From NCBI RefSeq assembly GCF_040829825.1, contig NZ_JBFOLH010000020.1: DNA of 64,000 nucleotides. One strand, written 5' to 3'. Source of the stretch: Leadbetterella sp040829825. GTDB lineage: Bacteria > Bacteroidota > Bacteroidia > Cytophagales > Spirosomataceae. Below, piece by piece: positions 52,868 through 61,186 of the stretch. Below the pieces are notes generated by a model. It saw only the letters and a program-made list of their open reading frames with translations. It did not search any database and was not told the DNA's origin. Both the position numbers and the translations under genes were made by a program. The first letter of the stretch is position 1; each line of letters starts with the position of its first letter.

Positions 52868-55327
52868 TTACCCTTCATTCCCCCCTGCTCTCCGCTTCAG
52901 GTCATCATTGGCGCTGTTCCTCCGCTGGCTCTTAACATTCTGGTTTCCGAAGTTATAGGTAAATGTCAGGGCCACCCTGCGGGCATTCCAGCGGTTATCC
53001 AGCGTCAGGTTCATATTGGAATAATCGATCTTTGCCGCAAAGAAAGACGTCAGGAAAATATCACTGACACTTAGTTTCAGCCTCGCTTTTTTATCCAGGA
53101 AAGCTTTCTGAATACCGGCATTCACCGCGTATTGGGGACGGGTCATTTCGATAATTCCGTAGATACCGGGCGAGTTATACCACACGCTCAGCTCACCCGA
53201 CCAGTTCTGCTTCAGGGTAAAGGTATTGCCCGAGTAAAAATTGTAGGCCACTTTGCCGGCGTTCAGCCGGGCTCCGCTGACATTGCTGTCTTTAAAATGA
53301 TTGTAATATACGCTGAAGTTATTCTGCATGCTCCACCATTTGACCGGGTTAAACGGCACCGAAAGATTTATGGAGTAATTTCTCATGCCCCGGAGGTTCT
53401 CGTTGGTCTGGAAAGTAGACCGGGTGGCATCGTCCTGCTCCAGCACCTGGAAGATCATATCCCGGGTATCGGCATACGCCAGCGACAACGAATAGGTGTT
53501 TTTCAGCGTATACGTCACCTCGTAAGAATCCGTAAACTGGGGTTGCAGGAAGGGGTTCCCGATCTCATACGTATACGGATCCAGGAAAAACAGGAAAGGA
53601 TTCAGCTGTTCGTAATTCGGGCGGTCAATCCGTTTGCTGTACGAGTACCGGATACCGTTATTTTCATTAATGGTCTGGTTCACAAACAAGGTAGGAAACA
53701 GGTTGAGGTAATTCCGCCTGTTCCGCTGCTCGGAAGTAAGCGAATGGCCGTCTGAAAACGTGTGCTCTAAGCGCAAACCACCCTGTACGGCCCATTTCTT
53801 CCACTGGTAACCGCTATTAATGTAGAGGGCATTCACCATTTCGGTATATTTGAAATGATTGGTTTTGCGGATATCGTTCACCCAGAGTCCCCCTTCAAAA
53901 TTCTCAAAGGTAAAATCGTTATCGGTAGTAACGTAGCTGCTTTTTGCCCCGAATTCATATTTCATCTTATTCCTGGCCGGAATCACGAAATCCAGCTTGG
54001 CCGAGTAAATATCAATATCTGTGGGCTGGTTCATGCGCTGCCGGGTGGTACTATCGGGCGTGTTCAGGCGGCTGTAATAAGCGTTCAGGAAATGCTGGTC
54101 TGCCCCGCTTCTGAAGCCGCTGTAGTCGGCATCAAACGACAGCTCTTTTCCTTCGTTATTATACTTATGCCGAAGGTTCAGGTTGGCAGAAAAGTTCTGG
54201 TTATCCATCACCCGGTCAGACACCGGCAGCAGGTAGCTCTCTATGGCTTCACCCGCAGTGGTCTCCCGGATGTTCGTCCGGCCGTCACCCTTCATCGATC
54301 CCTTCCACAGGTTATAATCGCCCTGAACGCCCAGGGTGGTTTTTTCATTCAGGAAATAATCGGCCCCGGCTCTTGCAGAGTAAAACATTCCGCCCCCTAT
54401 CCGCTGCGAATACTGGTCAAATTGCGACACCCGGTTTTCGTACGAGCTGACCCTTACAATGCTGTTGTCGTTATAGAAACGGTTTCTTCCCACGTTGCCA
54501 TTCCCGAAAAGATTCCATTTCTTACTCCGGTGGTTCAGCGAAAGATTGCCGCTGCCCCGGTAAAGATCAGATGAGGAATGGGGTAAAAGGCCCGTACCGC
54601 CCGACAAGCTCAGGGTGCCGTTTGTGCCGTAGGCCTTATTCTTTTTCAGGCGGATATTGATGATGCCCGAATTACCGGCCGCATCGTATTTGGAAGAGGG
54701 ATTGGTGATCACCTCTATCGACTGGATCTGGTCAGACGGCATATTATTGAGGTATTGCGACAAGGCTTCGGAAGACATGTAATTGATCTTCCCGTCAATC
54801 ATCACCACCACACCTGATTTGTTCCGGATCCGGATCTGGTCGTTCTGCCGGTCCACAATTACACCGGGAACCTTCTCAAGCACTTCCAGTGCCGTATTGC
54901 CGCTCCCGCTTATGCTGTTTTCCACATTAACCACCATTTTATCGATCTGCTGTTCAATAAACGGTTTTTTTGCCGTTACCTGCACTGCCGCAAGGGCCTG
55001 TACCGACTCCTTCAATACGATTCCCGGGAAGGCTACTGTCATATTCTGCGGATTGATCACGAAGCCCGGGGTCAGGAAATCGCCGTAACCCACGGCCGAC
55101 ACTTTCAGGTAATAGGCATTGTCTTCCACATCCTCAATATCGAATTTCCCCTCCCCGTTGGTCGCCACTGCCTTGTACAGCGTGCTATCGGCCGAACGAT
55201 AAAGAAAAACATTGGCAAAAAGGGATTCGCCTTTCTCATCACTGACTACACCACTTACACTGCGGGAGTCTCTACCAAAGGTCACCAATGCGCACAGCAT
55301 GGCCCCGATCAATAATAGCGTTTTCAT
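52868..55327 (-). CDS. TonB-dependent-receptor-like outer membrane beta-barrel protein
   Basis: An 819-residue outer-membrane protein. A signal peptide (MKTLLLIGAMLCALVTFG) is followed by a carboxypeptidase-like regulatory domain (SVSGVVSDEKGESLFANVFLYRSADS), a plug domain (VEKVPGVIVDRQ-type motif EVLEKVPGVIVDRQ, IDGKINYMSSEALSQYLNNMPSDQIQSIEVITNPSSKYDAAGNSGIINI), and a large beta barrel ending with aromatic-rich strands (VALTFTYNFG). It belongs to the Bacteroidota outer membrane beta-barrel group related to TonB receptors. No TonB box is clear. The start at 55327 gives a good signal peptide; earlier in-frame Met codons at 55357 and 55402 are less likely. Substrate unknown. Confidence 0.88.
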   Translation of the reverse strand: MKTLLLIGAMLCALVTFGRDSRSVSGVVSDEKGESLFANVFLYRSADSTLYKAVATNGEGKFDIEDVEDNAYYLKVSAVGYGDFLTPGFVINPQNMTVAFPGIVLKESVQALAAVQVTAKKPFIEQQIDKMVVNVENSISGSGNTALEVLEKVPGVIVDRQNDQIRIRNKSGVVVMIDGKINYMSSEALSQYLNNMPSDQIQSIEVITNPSSKYDAAGNSGIINIRLKKNKAYGTNGTLSLSGGTGLLPHSSSDLYRGSGNLSLNHRSKKWNLFGNGNVGRNRFYNDNSIVRVSSYENRVSQFDQYSQRIGGGMFYSARAGADYFLNEKTTLGVQGDYNLWKGSMKGDGRTNIRETTAGEAIESYLLPVSDRVMDNQNFSANLNLRHKYNNEGKELSFDADYSGFRSGADQHFLNAYYSRLNTPDSTTRQRMNQPTDIDIYSAKLDFVIPARNKMKYEFGAKSSYVTTDNDFTFENFEGGLWVNDIRKTNHFKYTEMVNALYINSGYQWKKWAVQGGLRLEHTFSDGHSLTSEQRNRRNYLNLFPTLFVNQTINENNGIRYSYSKRIDRPNYEQLNPFLFFLDPYTYEIGNPFLQPQFTDSYEVTYTLKNTYSLSLAYADTRDMIFQVLEQDDATRSTFQTNENLRGMRNYSINLSVPFNPVKWWSMQNNFSVYYNHFKDSNVSGARLNAGKVAYNFYSGNTFTLKQNWSGELSVWYNSPGIYGIIEMTRPQYAVNAGIQKAFLDKKARLKLSVSDIFLTSFFAAKIDYSNMNLTLDNRWNARRVALTFTYNFGNQNVKSQRRNSANDDLKRRAGGNEG

Positions 55328-55491
55328 TGTCTTAAATAGTAATAGCTTTTTCAGCATCAAAATTGAAGTATTATGCAATACAAGGTAGCTTATATTACAC
55401 AAACGGTTGTGCGCACGGGATAAACGGTCGTATTAGGAAGAAGATGTCAGACAGGGCAGGAAAGTTGCACGTATTCAGGAAATTTTGATGC

Positions 55492-56310
55492 TCAAAGCTT
55501 CCTGTAATTACCGAACGGTACTTTCAGCAGGGGAACAATGTGCTCATTCTCTTCCGGATCCATGCAGGTATCCACGCCGTATACCAGCCGGTCTCGCTCC
55601 AGGTAACGGAACGTTCCGAAAAGCCGGTCCCAGACCGAGAATATATTGCCGTAATTTGAGTCGGTATACGGCACCACGTAATGGTGGTGAACGTGGTGCA
55701 TATCCGGCGTAACAATGAGCCAGCTGAGCGTTTTATCAAGCTTAACGGGCATCCGGATGTTGGCATGATTGAACTGCGAAAGCACCACTGAAAGCGACTG
55801 GTACATAAACACCAGCCACATGGGCGCGCCGGCAATGACCACGGCTATAACTGTAAAGATCAGCCGGAAAACACTCTCGCCCGGATGATGCCGGTTAGCG
55901 GTGGTGGTATCTACATGCAGGTCGCTGTGATGCACCAGGTGAAACATCCACATCCACTTTACCTGGTGTTCCAGCCAGTGAATAAAATAAGCCCCGATCA
56001 GGTCAAGCAGCAGCAGCCCGGTCAGCGCGTAAAGCCACAGGGGCATATCCGGCACCCACGACAGGATGCCGAAATGATGAGCCACCGCCCAGTCGCTCGA
56101 CTTCACCAGCACAAACGCCAGCACAAAATTTACAATAATTGTGGTGACCGTAAAAAAGATATTCAACCCCGCATGCCTGACCTTCTGATACCGGTACTTA
56201 AACAGGGGGATAATGTATTCCGCCATCCAGAACAAACCTATTCCGCCCACCAGGATGATGGAACGGTGCAAAGGAGGGATTGAAGCAAAATAATCTTTCA
56301 GCGCTTCCAT
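55492..56310 (-). CDS. Sterol desaturase / fatty acid hydroxylase family protein
   Basis: A 272-residue integral membrane di-iron protein. Four or five spans and the histidine clusters HWLEH, HLVHHSDLH, ANRHHPGE and DMHHVHHH, which match the HxxxH, HxxHH and (H/Q)xxHH metal motifs of the family, are all in place. Family members hydroxylate or desaturate sterols, carotenoids, fatty acids or ether lipids; which one applies here cannot be told from sequence. It lies alone between the outer-membrane protein gene and the divergent NamZ gene. Confidence 0.88.
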   Translation of the reverse strand: MEALKDYFASIPPLHRSIILVGGIGLFWMAEYIIPLFKYRYQKVRHAGLNIFFTVTTIIVNFVLAFVLVKSSDWAVAHHFGILSWVPDMPLWLYALTGLLLLDLIGAYFIHWLEHQVKWMWMFHLVHHSDLHVDTTTANRHHPGESVFRLIFTVIAVVIAGAPMWLVFMYQSLSVVLSQFNHANIRMPVKLDKTLSWLIVTPDMHHVHHHYVVPYTDSNYGNIFSVWDRLFGTFRYLERDRLVYGVDTCMDPEENEHIVPLLKVPFGNYRKL

Positions 56311-56519
56311 ACTTCATGGGGTCTTATCTCCCAAAAATAAAAACTATTCCCGGTAAAAGATAATTTTACAGGAACAAAAGTTCCGGGCAATGTGTGCAGG
56401 GAAACCCGGCAGGAAGCAGGCACCGGCACCGGCGGCTCCTGCTTATGCGCTGTTGTTTTACCGGAATATTCCGTATTTTTACCGCTAACAGATCTATTGT
56501 AAACTGTAAACGGGTTCTC

Positions 56520-57725
56520 ATGTGGCTTAAAAAACATTTATTACCGGCTATTTTGCCTTTTTTCCTGGCTTTTACGCACTGTTCAAGCGCTCAGATTACC
56601 GGTATCCGGACGGGCGCCGATCAAACCGACAAATACCTCCCCCTCCTGGAAGGAAAAAGAATCGGTGTCCTGGCCAACCCTACCACCATCATCGGCAACA
56701 AGCACCTGGTTGACAGCCTGCTGAACCGCGGCGTAAACATTATCAAGGCCTTTGGCCCGGAGCACGGCTTCAGGGGCAATGCCAGTGCCGGCATCAAGGT
56801 AGGCGATGAAACCGATGCCGCTACGGGCATAAAAATTGTCTCTCTCTACGGCAAAAAAAGAAAGCCTGCGCCCGAAGACCTGGCCGACATAGACCTGGTG
56901 ATCTTTGACGTGCAGGATGTGGGCTGCCGCTTTTATACCTACATTAACGTGCTTCGGGATGTCATGGAGGCCTGCGCCGAAAATCACAAGCCCCTGCTTA
57001 TCCTGGACCGGCCTAACCCGAACGGCTACCTCGTAGACGGCCCCATCCTGGATATGCGGCTGAAATCAGGCATAGGGCAGTTTCCTATTCCTATGGCCCA
57101 CGGTATGACCATAGGCGAGTTTGCCCGGATGATCAACGGCGAAGGCTGGCTGCCGGATGGCCTCAAAGCCGATATATCGGTCATTCCCGTAGCCAATTAC
57201 AACCACCGGATGGACTACGTACTCCCTGTAAAGCCCTCACCCAACCTCAATACCCAGCAAAGCATCATGCTTTACCCGGCCTTATGCCTCTTTGAAGGCA
57301 CCATCATCAGCCAGGGCCGCGGCACCCTGATGCCTTTCAGTGTATTGGGAGCTCCGCTTTTAAAAGGCAAATATGAATTTAGCTTTACACCCAAAAGCAT
57401 TAAGGGTATGGCTGAAACACCCCTGCACCAGGACCAGGCCTGTTACGGGCTTGACCTGAGAACCTACGATATCTCCAAAATCAGGAAAACCGGCCGTATA
57501 CCTATTGAATGGATGATCGAAATGTACCAGGCCTACCCCGTTAAAGAAAAGTTTTTTGACCGGAGCCAGAGTAAGCAGATGGGGAATATTGATTTCCTGG
57601 CCGGTGTGTACGACTTTCGTAAACAGATCGAGGCCGGCGTACCTGCCGATGAGATCCGCGCCTCCTGGGAGCCGGGCCTGAGCCGGTACAAAGAAATGCG
57701 GAAGAAATACCTCCTGTACGAATAA
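56520..57725 (+). CDS. Exo-beta-N-acetylmuramidase NamZ-like (DUF1343)
   Basis: A 401-residue secreted protein. The start at 56520 gives a signal peptide (MWLKKHLLPAILPFFLAFTHCSSA); an in-frame extension upstream is too basic to be a leader. Family motifs are RIGVLANPTTI, FGPEHGFRGNASAG, VSLYGKKRKP, FDVQDVGCRFYTYI, LDRPNPNGYLVDGPIL and YPALCLFEGTIISQGRGT. NamZ of Bacillus subtilis removes N-acetylmuramic acid from the non-reducing end of peptidoglycan fragments, so this protein likely works in cell-wall recycling or scavenging. A degenerate -7 element (TATTTTTA) lies at 56474-56481. Confidence 0.88.
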   Translation: MWLKKHLLPAILPFFLAFTHCSSAQITGIRTGADQTDKYLPLLEGKRIGVLANPTTIIGNKHLVDSLLNRGVNIIKAFGPEHGFRGNASAGIKVGDETDAATGIKIVSLYGKKRKPAPEDLADIDLVIFDVQDVGCRFYTYINVLRDVMEACAENHKPLLILDRPNPNGYLVDGPILDMRLKSGIGQFPIPMAHGMTIGEFARMINGEGWLPDGLKADISVIPVANYNHRMDYVLPVKPSPNLNTQQSIMLYPALCLFEGTIISQGRGTLMPFSVLGAPLLKGKYEFSFTPKSIKGMAETPLHQDQACYGLDLRTYDISKIRKTGRIPIEWMIEMYQAYPVKEKFFDRSQSKQMGNIDFLAGVYDFRKQIEAGVPADEIRASWEPGLSRYKEMRKKYLLYE

Positions 57726-57778
57726 GAAACTTTTCAGGCGGGTGATCCGTTATAAATAAGCAATAACGTTTTTTAAAT

Positions 57779-58105
57779 ATGGTTACCGTATCAGACATTG
57801 CAAGAGATAAAATCATAGAATTGCGCAGCAAAGAGGGCAAAAACGATGCCCATGGCATTCGTGTAGCCGTAGAAGGCGGAGGGTGTTCCGGCCTGATGTA
57901 TAACCTGGCCTTTGATGCCGAACAGCAGCCTACCGATCACATTTTTGAAGATAAAGGAGTGAAGATATTTGTTGACAAAAAAAGCCTCCTTTACCTGTTG
58001 GGTACCGAGCTTGACTTCAGCGACGGACTGAACGGCAAGGGATTCCATTTTAAAAATCCCAACGCCACCCGTACCTGCGGTTGCGGCGAAAGCTTTTCCG
58101 TATAG
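57779..58105 (+). CDS. A-type iron-sulfur cluster assembly protein (HesB/IscA family)
   Basis: A 108-residue Fe-S carrier. The three ligand cysteines are in EGGGCSGLMYNL and TCGCGESF, matching the C-x(~65)-C-x-C arrangement of IscA, SufA and ErpA. It passes clusters to apo-proteins. It begins 53 bases after the NamZ gene and may be co-transcribed by read-through, but no functional link is evident. No other suf or isc gene is in the window. Confidence 0.92.
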   Translation: MVTVSDIARDKIIELRSKEGKNDAHGIRVAVEGGGCSGLMYNLAFDAEQQPTDHIFEDKGVKIFVDKKSLLYLLGTELDFSDGLNGKGFHFKNPNATRTCGCGESFSV

Positions 58106-58113
58106 AACACGGC

Positions 58114-58180
58114 CGACGCAGATTTAGCGGATACTCCTGCGGTCCTGGTATCGTTGGTGCTGACCCGTTAAGTCTGCGTT
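58114..58180. repeat. Imperfect palindrome, family B copy 3
   Basis: CGACGCAGATTTAGCGG (58114-58130) pairs at about 13 of 17 positions with a segment ending near 58181. It lies between the convergent iscA-like and OmpA-like genes and shares the GACGCAGATTTA core with the copy at 52798-52860. Confidence 0.6.
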
Positions 58181-58181
58181 A

Positions 58182-59771
58182 TCATTTTCGCAGGATCACA
58201 AATTCTACCCGCCGGTTACGGGCCTGACCTTCCGTAGTTTCATTGGAAGCTACCGGCTTGCTCTCCCCGAAACCGGTGCTTTTCACCCGGTCCGGGGAAA
58301 CCCCCTTCGAAAGAAAATAATCTTTTACGGCATCAGCCCGCTGCTGCGAAAGCCGCATATTTGCCGCGTCCGAACCCACATTATCGGTATGCCCCTGTAC
58401 CTCAATCGCCATGTTGGGGTTCTTGTTCAGCAGGCCGATCATCCGGTCCAGTTCCAGGAAAGACTCCTTCTCCAGTGTGGCTTTGGCAAACTCGAAGAAA
58501 ACATTGTACAGCGTAACGGCAGTACCTGCCCGGATAGGCGCCGTATCCAGGTCCTGCCCGGTGATCTCTTTGTACTCTCCCGGTATGGTGAGATCTATGC
58601 TTCGCGAAACACCTAATACATTTTCCAGCTCCGGCCGGATCGCATAACGTTTACCGTAAGGCAGCACTATTTTGTACATCCCCGTCTGCGGATCTGAAGT
58701 AGCTACGCCCAGCTCTTCGCCATCTTCCAGGTCTTCATAAATAATACGGGCTTCTATAGGCCTCCCGGTAGAGATATCCGTTACTTTCCCGCTGATAATG
58801 GCTACTTTTACCGGTGCAACCGGTTCTTCTTTCGACTCACCGGTGACCACCGTGGCCTGCAATGCGGCCTCATCCGGCCCTTTTGACGGGCCTATATCTT
58901 CCAGCCTTACCCTGAAAATATCATACAGCCCCATAGAGTTGTGCTTACTGGCAAAGTAGGCATATTCCCCTGACGCCTCCATGGTATAATACATTTCATC
59001 TTTCTCCGAATTCACGTTCGGGCCCAGGTTGACCGGTTTGGTCCAGGCAAACCACCCTTTTCCTCTTCTGCGGGCCATCCAGATATCGTATCCGCCCTCT
59101 CCGCCTTTCCGGTTAGACACAAAATACAGCATGGAATTGTCGGGCGACAGGTAGGGGCTCCGCTCTGAAAAGTCGGTATTGATATCTTTACCAATGCTCT
59201 TGGGTTCGGTCCAGTTTCCCTGCCGGTCCATCATGGTCACATAAATATCATCTTCTTCCCCGTTCTTCTTTTCGCTGAAGGCCATTAATATCACCTTCCC
59301 GTTATTGCTCATGCAGGCAGAAAGAAACTTTCCGCGGATCATCCGGCTCAGGCCCGGGATATTCACGGCTTCCGGCGATTGCCACACATTTCCTTTTTTG
59401 CGAATGATGGAAACGCCCATTTTGTCTGGATTCAGCACGCCTTTCTCGTATTCGCCCCGAATCAGCGCCGTGCTTCCATCGGCCGACAGGTCGAAAAGAT
59501 CGTTATACCGGTCCCGGTTGAGCTGGCGCGGCATTTTTTTCGCTACGCCCCAGCGTCCGTCGGTCGTCTTCTCCGTATACCAGATATCGTTCGAGTTGTC
59601 CTTCCCTCTCGTATTCGACGGATGTCCCGCCCGTACAAAGTACAGGATTTTTCCATCAGCACTCATCAACGGATGCAATTCATTGTATTCGGAGTTGACG
59701 GCCGAACCCAGCGGTTCTGCTTTCTGGGCCAAAGCCGCAAACGGAAGAAGAAGAAGCCAAATGAATCTCAT
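58182..59771 (-). CDS. OmpA-family protein with WD40-like (PD40) repeats
   Basis: A 529-residue envelope protein. After a signal peptide (MRFIWLLLLPFAALAQ) come PD40-type propeller repeats (about 20-290: YNELHPLMSADGKILYFVRAG, SPYLSPDNSMLYFVSNRKGGEGGYDIWMA), a carboxypeptidase-like regulatory domain (about 325-400, ISGKVTDISTGRPIEARIIYEDL), and a C-terminal OmpA peptidoglycan-binding domain (EVQGHTDNVGSDAANMRLSQQRA, NRRVEFVI). The order propeller, regulatory domain, OmpA resembles PorE of the type 9 secretion system but lacks the N-terminal TPR. A link to gliding or secretion is possible, not shown. Confidence 0.88.
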   Translation of the reverse strand: MRFIWLLLLPFAALAQKAEPLGSAVNSEYNELHPLMSADGKILYFVRAGHPSNTRGKDNSNDIWYTEKTTDGRWGVAKKMPRQLNRDRYNDLFDLSADGSTALIRGEYEKGVLNPDKMGVSIIRKKGNVWQSPEAVNIPGLSRMIRGKFLSACMSNNGKVILMAFSEKKNGEEDDIYVTMMDRQGNWTEPKSIGKDINTDFSERSPYLSPDNSMLYFVSNRKGGEGGYDIWMARRRGKGWFAWTKPVNLGPNVNSEKDEMYYTMEASGEYAYFASKHNSMGLYDIFRVRLEDIGPSKGPDEAALQATVVTGESKEEPVAPVKVAIISGKVTDISTGRPIEARIIYEDLEDGEELGVATSDPQTGMYKIVLPYGKRYAIRPELENVLGVSRSIDLTIPGEYKEITGQDLDTAPIRAGTAVTLYNVFFEFAKATLEKESFLELDRMIGLLNKNPNMAIEVQGHTDNVGSDAANMRLSQQRADAVKDYFLSKGVSPDRVKSTGFGESKPVASNETTEGQARNRRVEFVILRK

Positions 59772-59833
59772 GTACAGGCAGATTAGAATATGCTTATCTA
59801 TCGAAACGGTAACCGGGTCAAAAAATTACACGA

Positions 59834-60853
59834 TCAGCACGACTTCACGGTATCAATAAAGCATTTTACCTTTTCCGGGTCAGTATCCGGGTAAACGCCG
59901 TGGCCCAGGTTGGCAATGTAACGCTCTTTCCCGAAGCTCGCCACCATTTCACGGGTTTGCTTTTCAACATCCGCAAAAGAACTGTACAGCACACAGGGGT
60001 CCATATTGCCCTGCAGGGTCTTCTCCGAGATCAGCTCTCTCGACTCGGCAATATCCATATTCCAGTCCAGCCCCACCACATTGCATGAAAGCAGGCCCAG
60101 CTCCTTGCGGGCGAAAAAGGCACCTTTTGAAAATAAAGTCACCGGAACATCCGGGAAAGCATCGGCAATTCTCGACAAATACGGAATAGAAAATGCCGAA
60201 TACTGGGCCGGTGAAAGAATTCCCGCCCAGGAGTCAAACACCTGCACCAGGTCTGCCCCGTGGCTGACCTTCAGCTTCAGGTACCGGATGGTGACATCCG
60301 TAATCTTTGCCAGCAGGGCATGAGAAAATTCAGGTTCGCTGTAGAGCATTCGTTTGGCCTTCGAGAAGGTTTTTGAGCCCTGCCCTTCGATCATATAGCA
60401 GAAAATAGTAAACGGTGCGCCCGCAAAGCCAATCAGGGGTACGCGGCCGTTCAATGCTTTCTTTACGATATCCATAGACTCAAAAACGTACGAAAGCCGG
60501 TCTTCGATATCGGCCGTATTCAGCTGTTCTATATCGGCCCTGCTTTTTATTGTCCGGGGGAAATACGGGCCTTTTGCCTCCACCATCTCATAGGGCAGAC
60601 CCATGGCCTCGGGCACCACCAGGATATCCGAAAAAATAATGGCGGCATCTACTCCCAGTATATCTACCGGCTGCAGGGTCACTTCCGCTGCCAATTCGGG
60701 GGTGGTGGCCAGCCCAATAAAACTACCGGCTTTTGCCCTTACTTCCCGGTACTCCGGCAGTATTCTGCCCGCCTGACGCATCACCCATACCGGTACACGT
60801 TCTGTCTTTTCTCCCTTAGCTGCCCGGATGAGCAGATCATTCTTTAAATCCAT
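59834..60853 (-). CDS. hemE: Uroporphyrinogen decarboxylase
   Basis: A 339-residue enzyme that decarboxylates uroporphyrinogen III to coproporphyrinogen III in haem synthesis. Signatures are PVWVMRQAGRILPEYRE, IIFSDILVVPEAMG, GFAGAPFTIFCYM and the C-terminal NLGHGVYPDTDPEKV. The start is set at 60853 (MDLKNDLLIRAAKG), as in other HemE proteins. A minus-strand TATTTTTG element (60858-60865) lies 4 bases upstream of this ATG, as for recG, hinting at a leaderless message. Confidence 0.96.
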   Translation of the reverse strand: MDLKNDLLIRAAKGEKTERVPVWVMRQAGRILPEYREVRAKAGSFIGLATTPELAAEVTLQPVDILGVDAAIIFSDILVVPEAMGLPYEMVEAKGPYFPRTIKSRADIEQLNTADIEDRLSYVFESMDIVKKALNGRVPLIGFAGAPFTIFCYMIEGQGSKTFSKAKRMLYSEPEFSHALLAKITDVTIRYLKLKVSHGADLVQVFDSWAGILSPAQYSAFSIPYLSRIADAFPDVPVTLFSKGAFFARKELGLLSCNVVGLDWNMDIAESRELISEKTLQGNMDPCVLYSSFADVEKQTREMVASFGKERYIANLGHGVYPDTDPEKVKCFIDTVKSC

Positions 60854-60975
60854 GCTGCAAAAATACAAAAAGTTTCCATCCGGGGGCCATTCCGCCTGCC
60901 CCTTGTCTTATTTGTAAATTTTTGCAGAAATTTTATCACTATTCCCGCAAATTTAAAATTTTAATACTCTATAAT

Positions 60976-61006
60976 TTTGATAGGATAAATAGATTGTACA
61001 ACTTTG
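60976..61006 (+). promoter_or_regulatory. Probable promoter of the leader upstream of the AKR-like gene
   Basis: TTTG at 60976-60979 and CAACTTTG at 60999-61006 (one mismatch to TAnnTTTG) are 19 bases apart. Transcription would begin near 61010, ahead of a structured leader and a terminator. Confidence 0.45.
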
Positions 61007-61007
61007 A

Positions 61008-61161
61008 ACAGTGAACGAACAGGATACTTCCTCGTCATTAAACCTTTTAACTGAAAATGAGGAGAAGATTTTCTCAACAATAGTATTGCAATTTTATTCG
61101 ATGGACTAAAACTTTAAAGGGTAGAAAAACGTCACGGCTGCGATTCGTGGCGTTTTTTTTT
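61008..61161 (+). ncRNA. Candidate structured leader or small RNA ending in a terminator
   Basis: A predicted transcript of ~150 bases runs from the promoter at 60976-61006 to the terminator at 61125-61161. It can form a stem: CTTCCTCGTCATT (61027-61039) with AATGAGGAGAAG (61056-61067), about 11 pairs with a one-base mismatch and a bulge. A 32-codon frame with a GTG start (61011-61109, MNEQDTSSSLNLLTENEE) lies in the same region, so it may encode a leaderless peptide instead. The terminator ends 25 bases before the next gene, which suggests an attenuation leader. No known riboswitch was recognised. Confidence 0.4.
61125..61161 (+). terminator. Terminator just upstream of the AKR-like gene
   Basis: ACGTCACG (61129-61136) pairs with CGTGGCGT (61146-61153, one G-T pair) and is followed by a run of T residues. 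It precedes the ATG at 61187 by about 25 bases. Confidence 0.82.
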
Positions 61162-61186
61162 TAATTTTAAGCCAAATTTCAAAAAA

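Noticed and set aside
53855..54574. Long antisense frame within the outer-membrane protein gene
   Set aside because: Shadow of the real minus-strand gene, no family features.
61081..61125. Similarity to a SAM-II riboswitch (GTATTGCAA, CTAAAA, AAAGGG) upstream of the methionine aminotransferase operon
   Set aside because: The pairing partners needed for the SAM-II P1 stem and pseudoknot are not present around these words, so the resemblance is probably chance.
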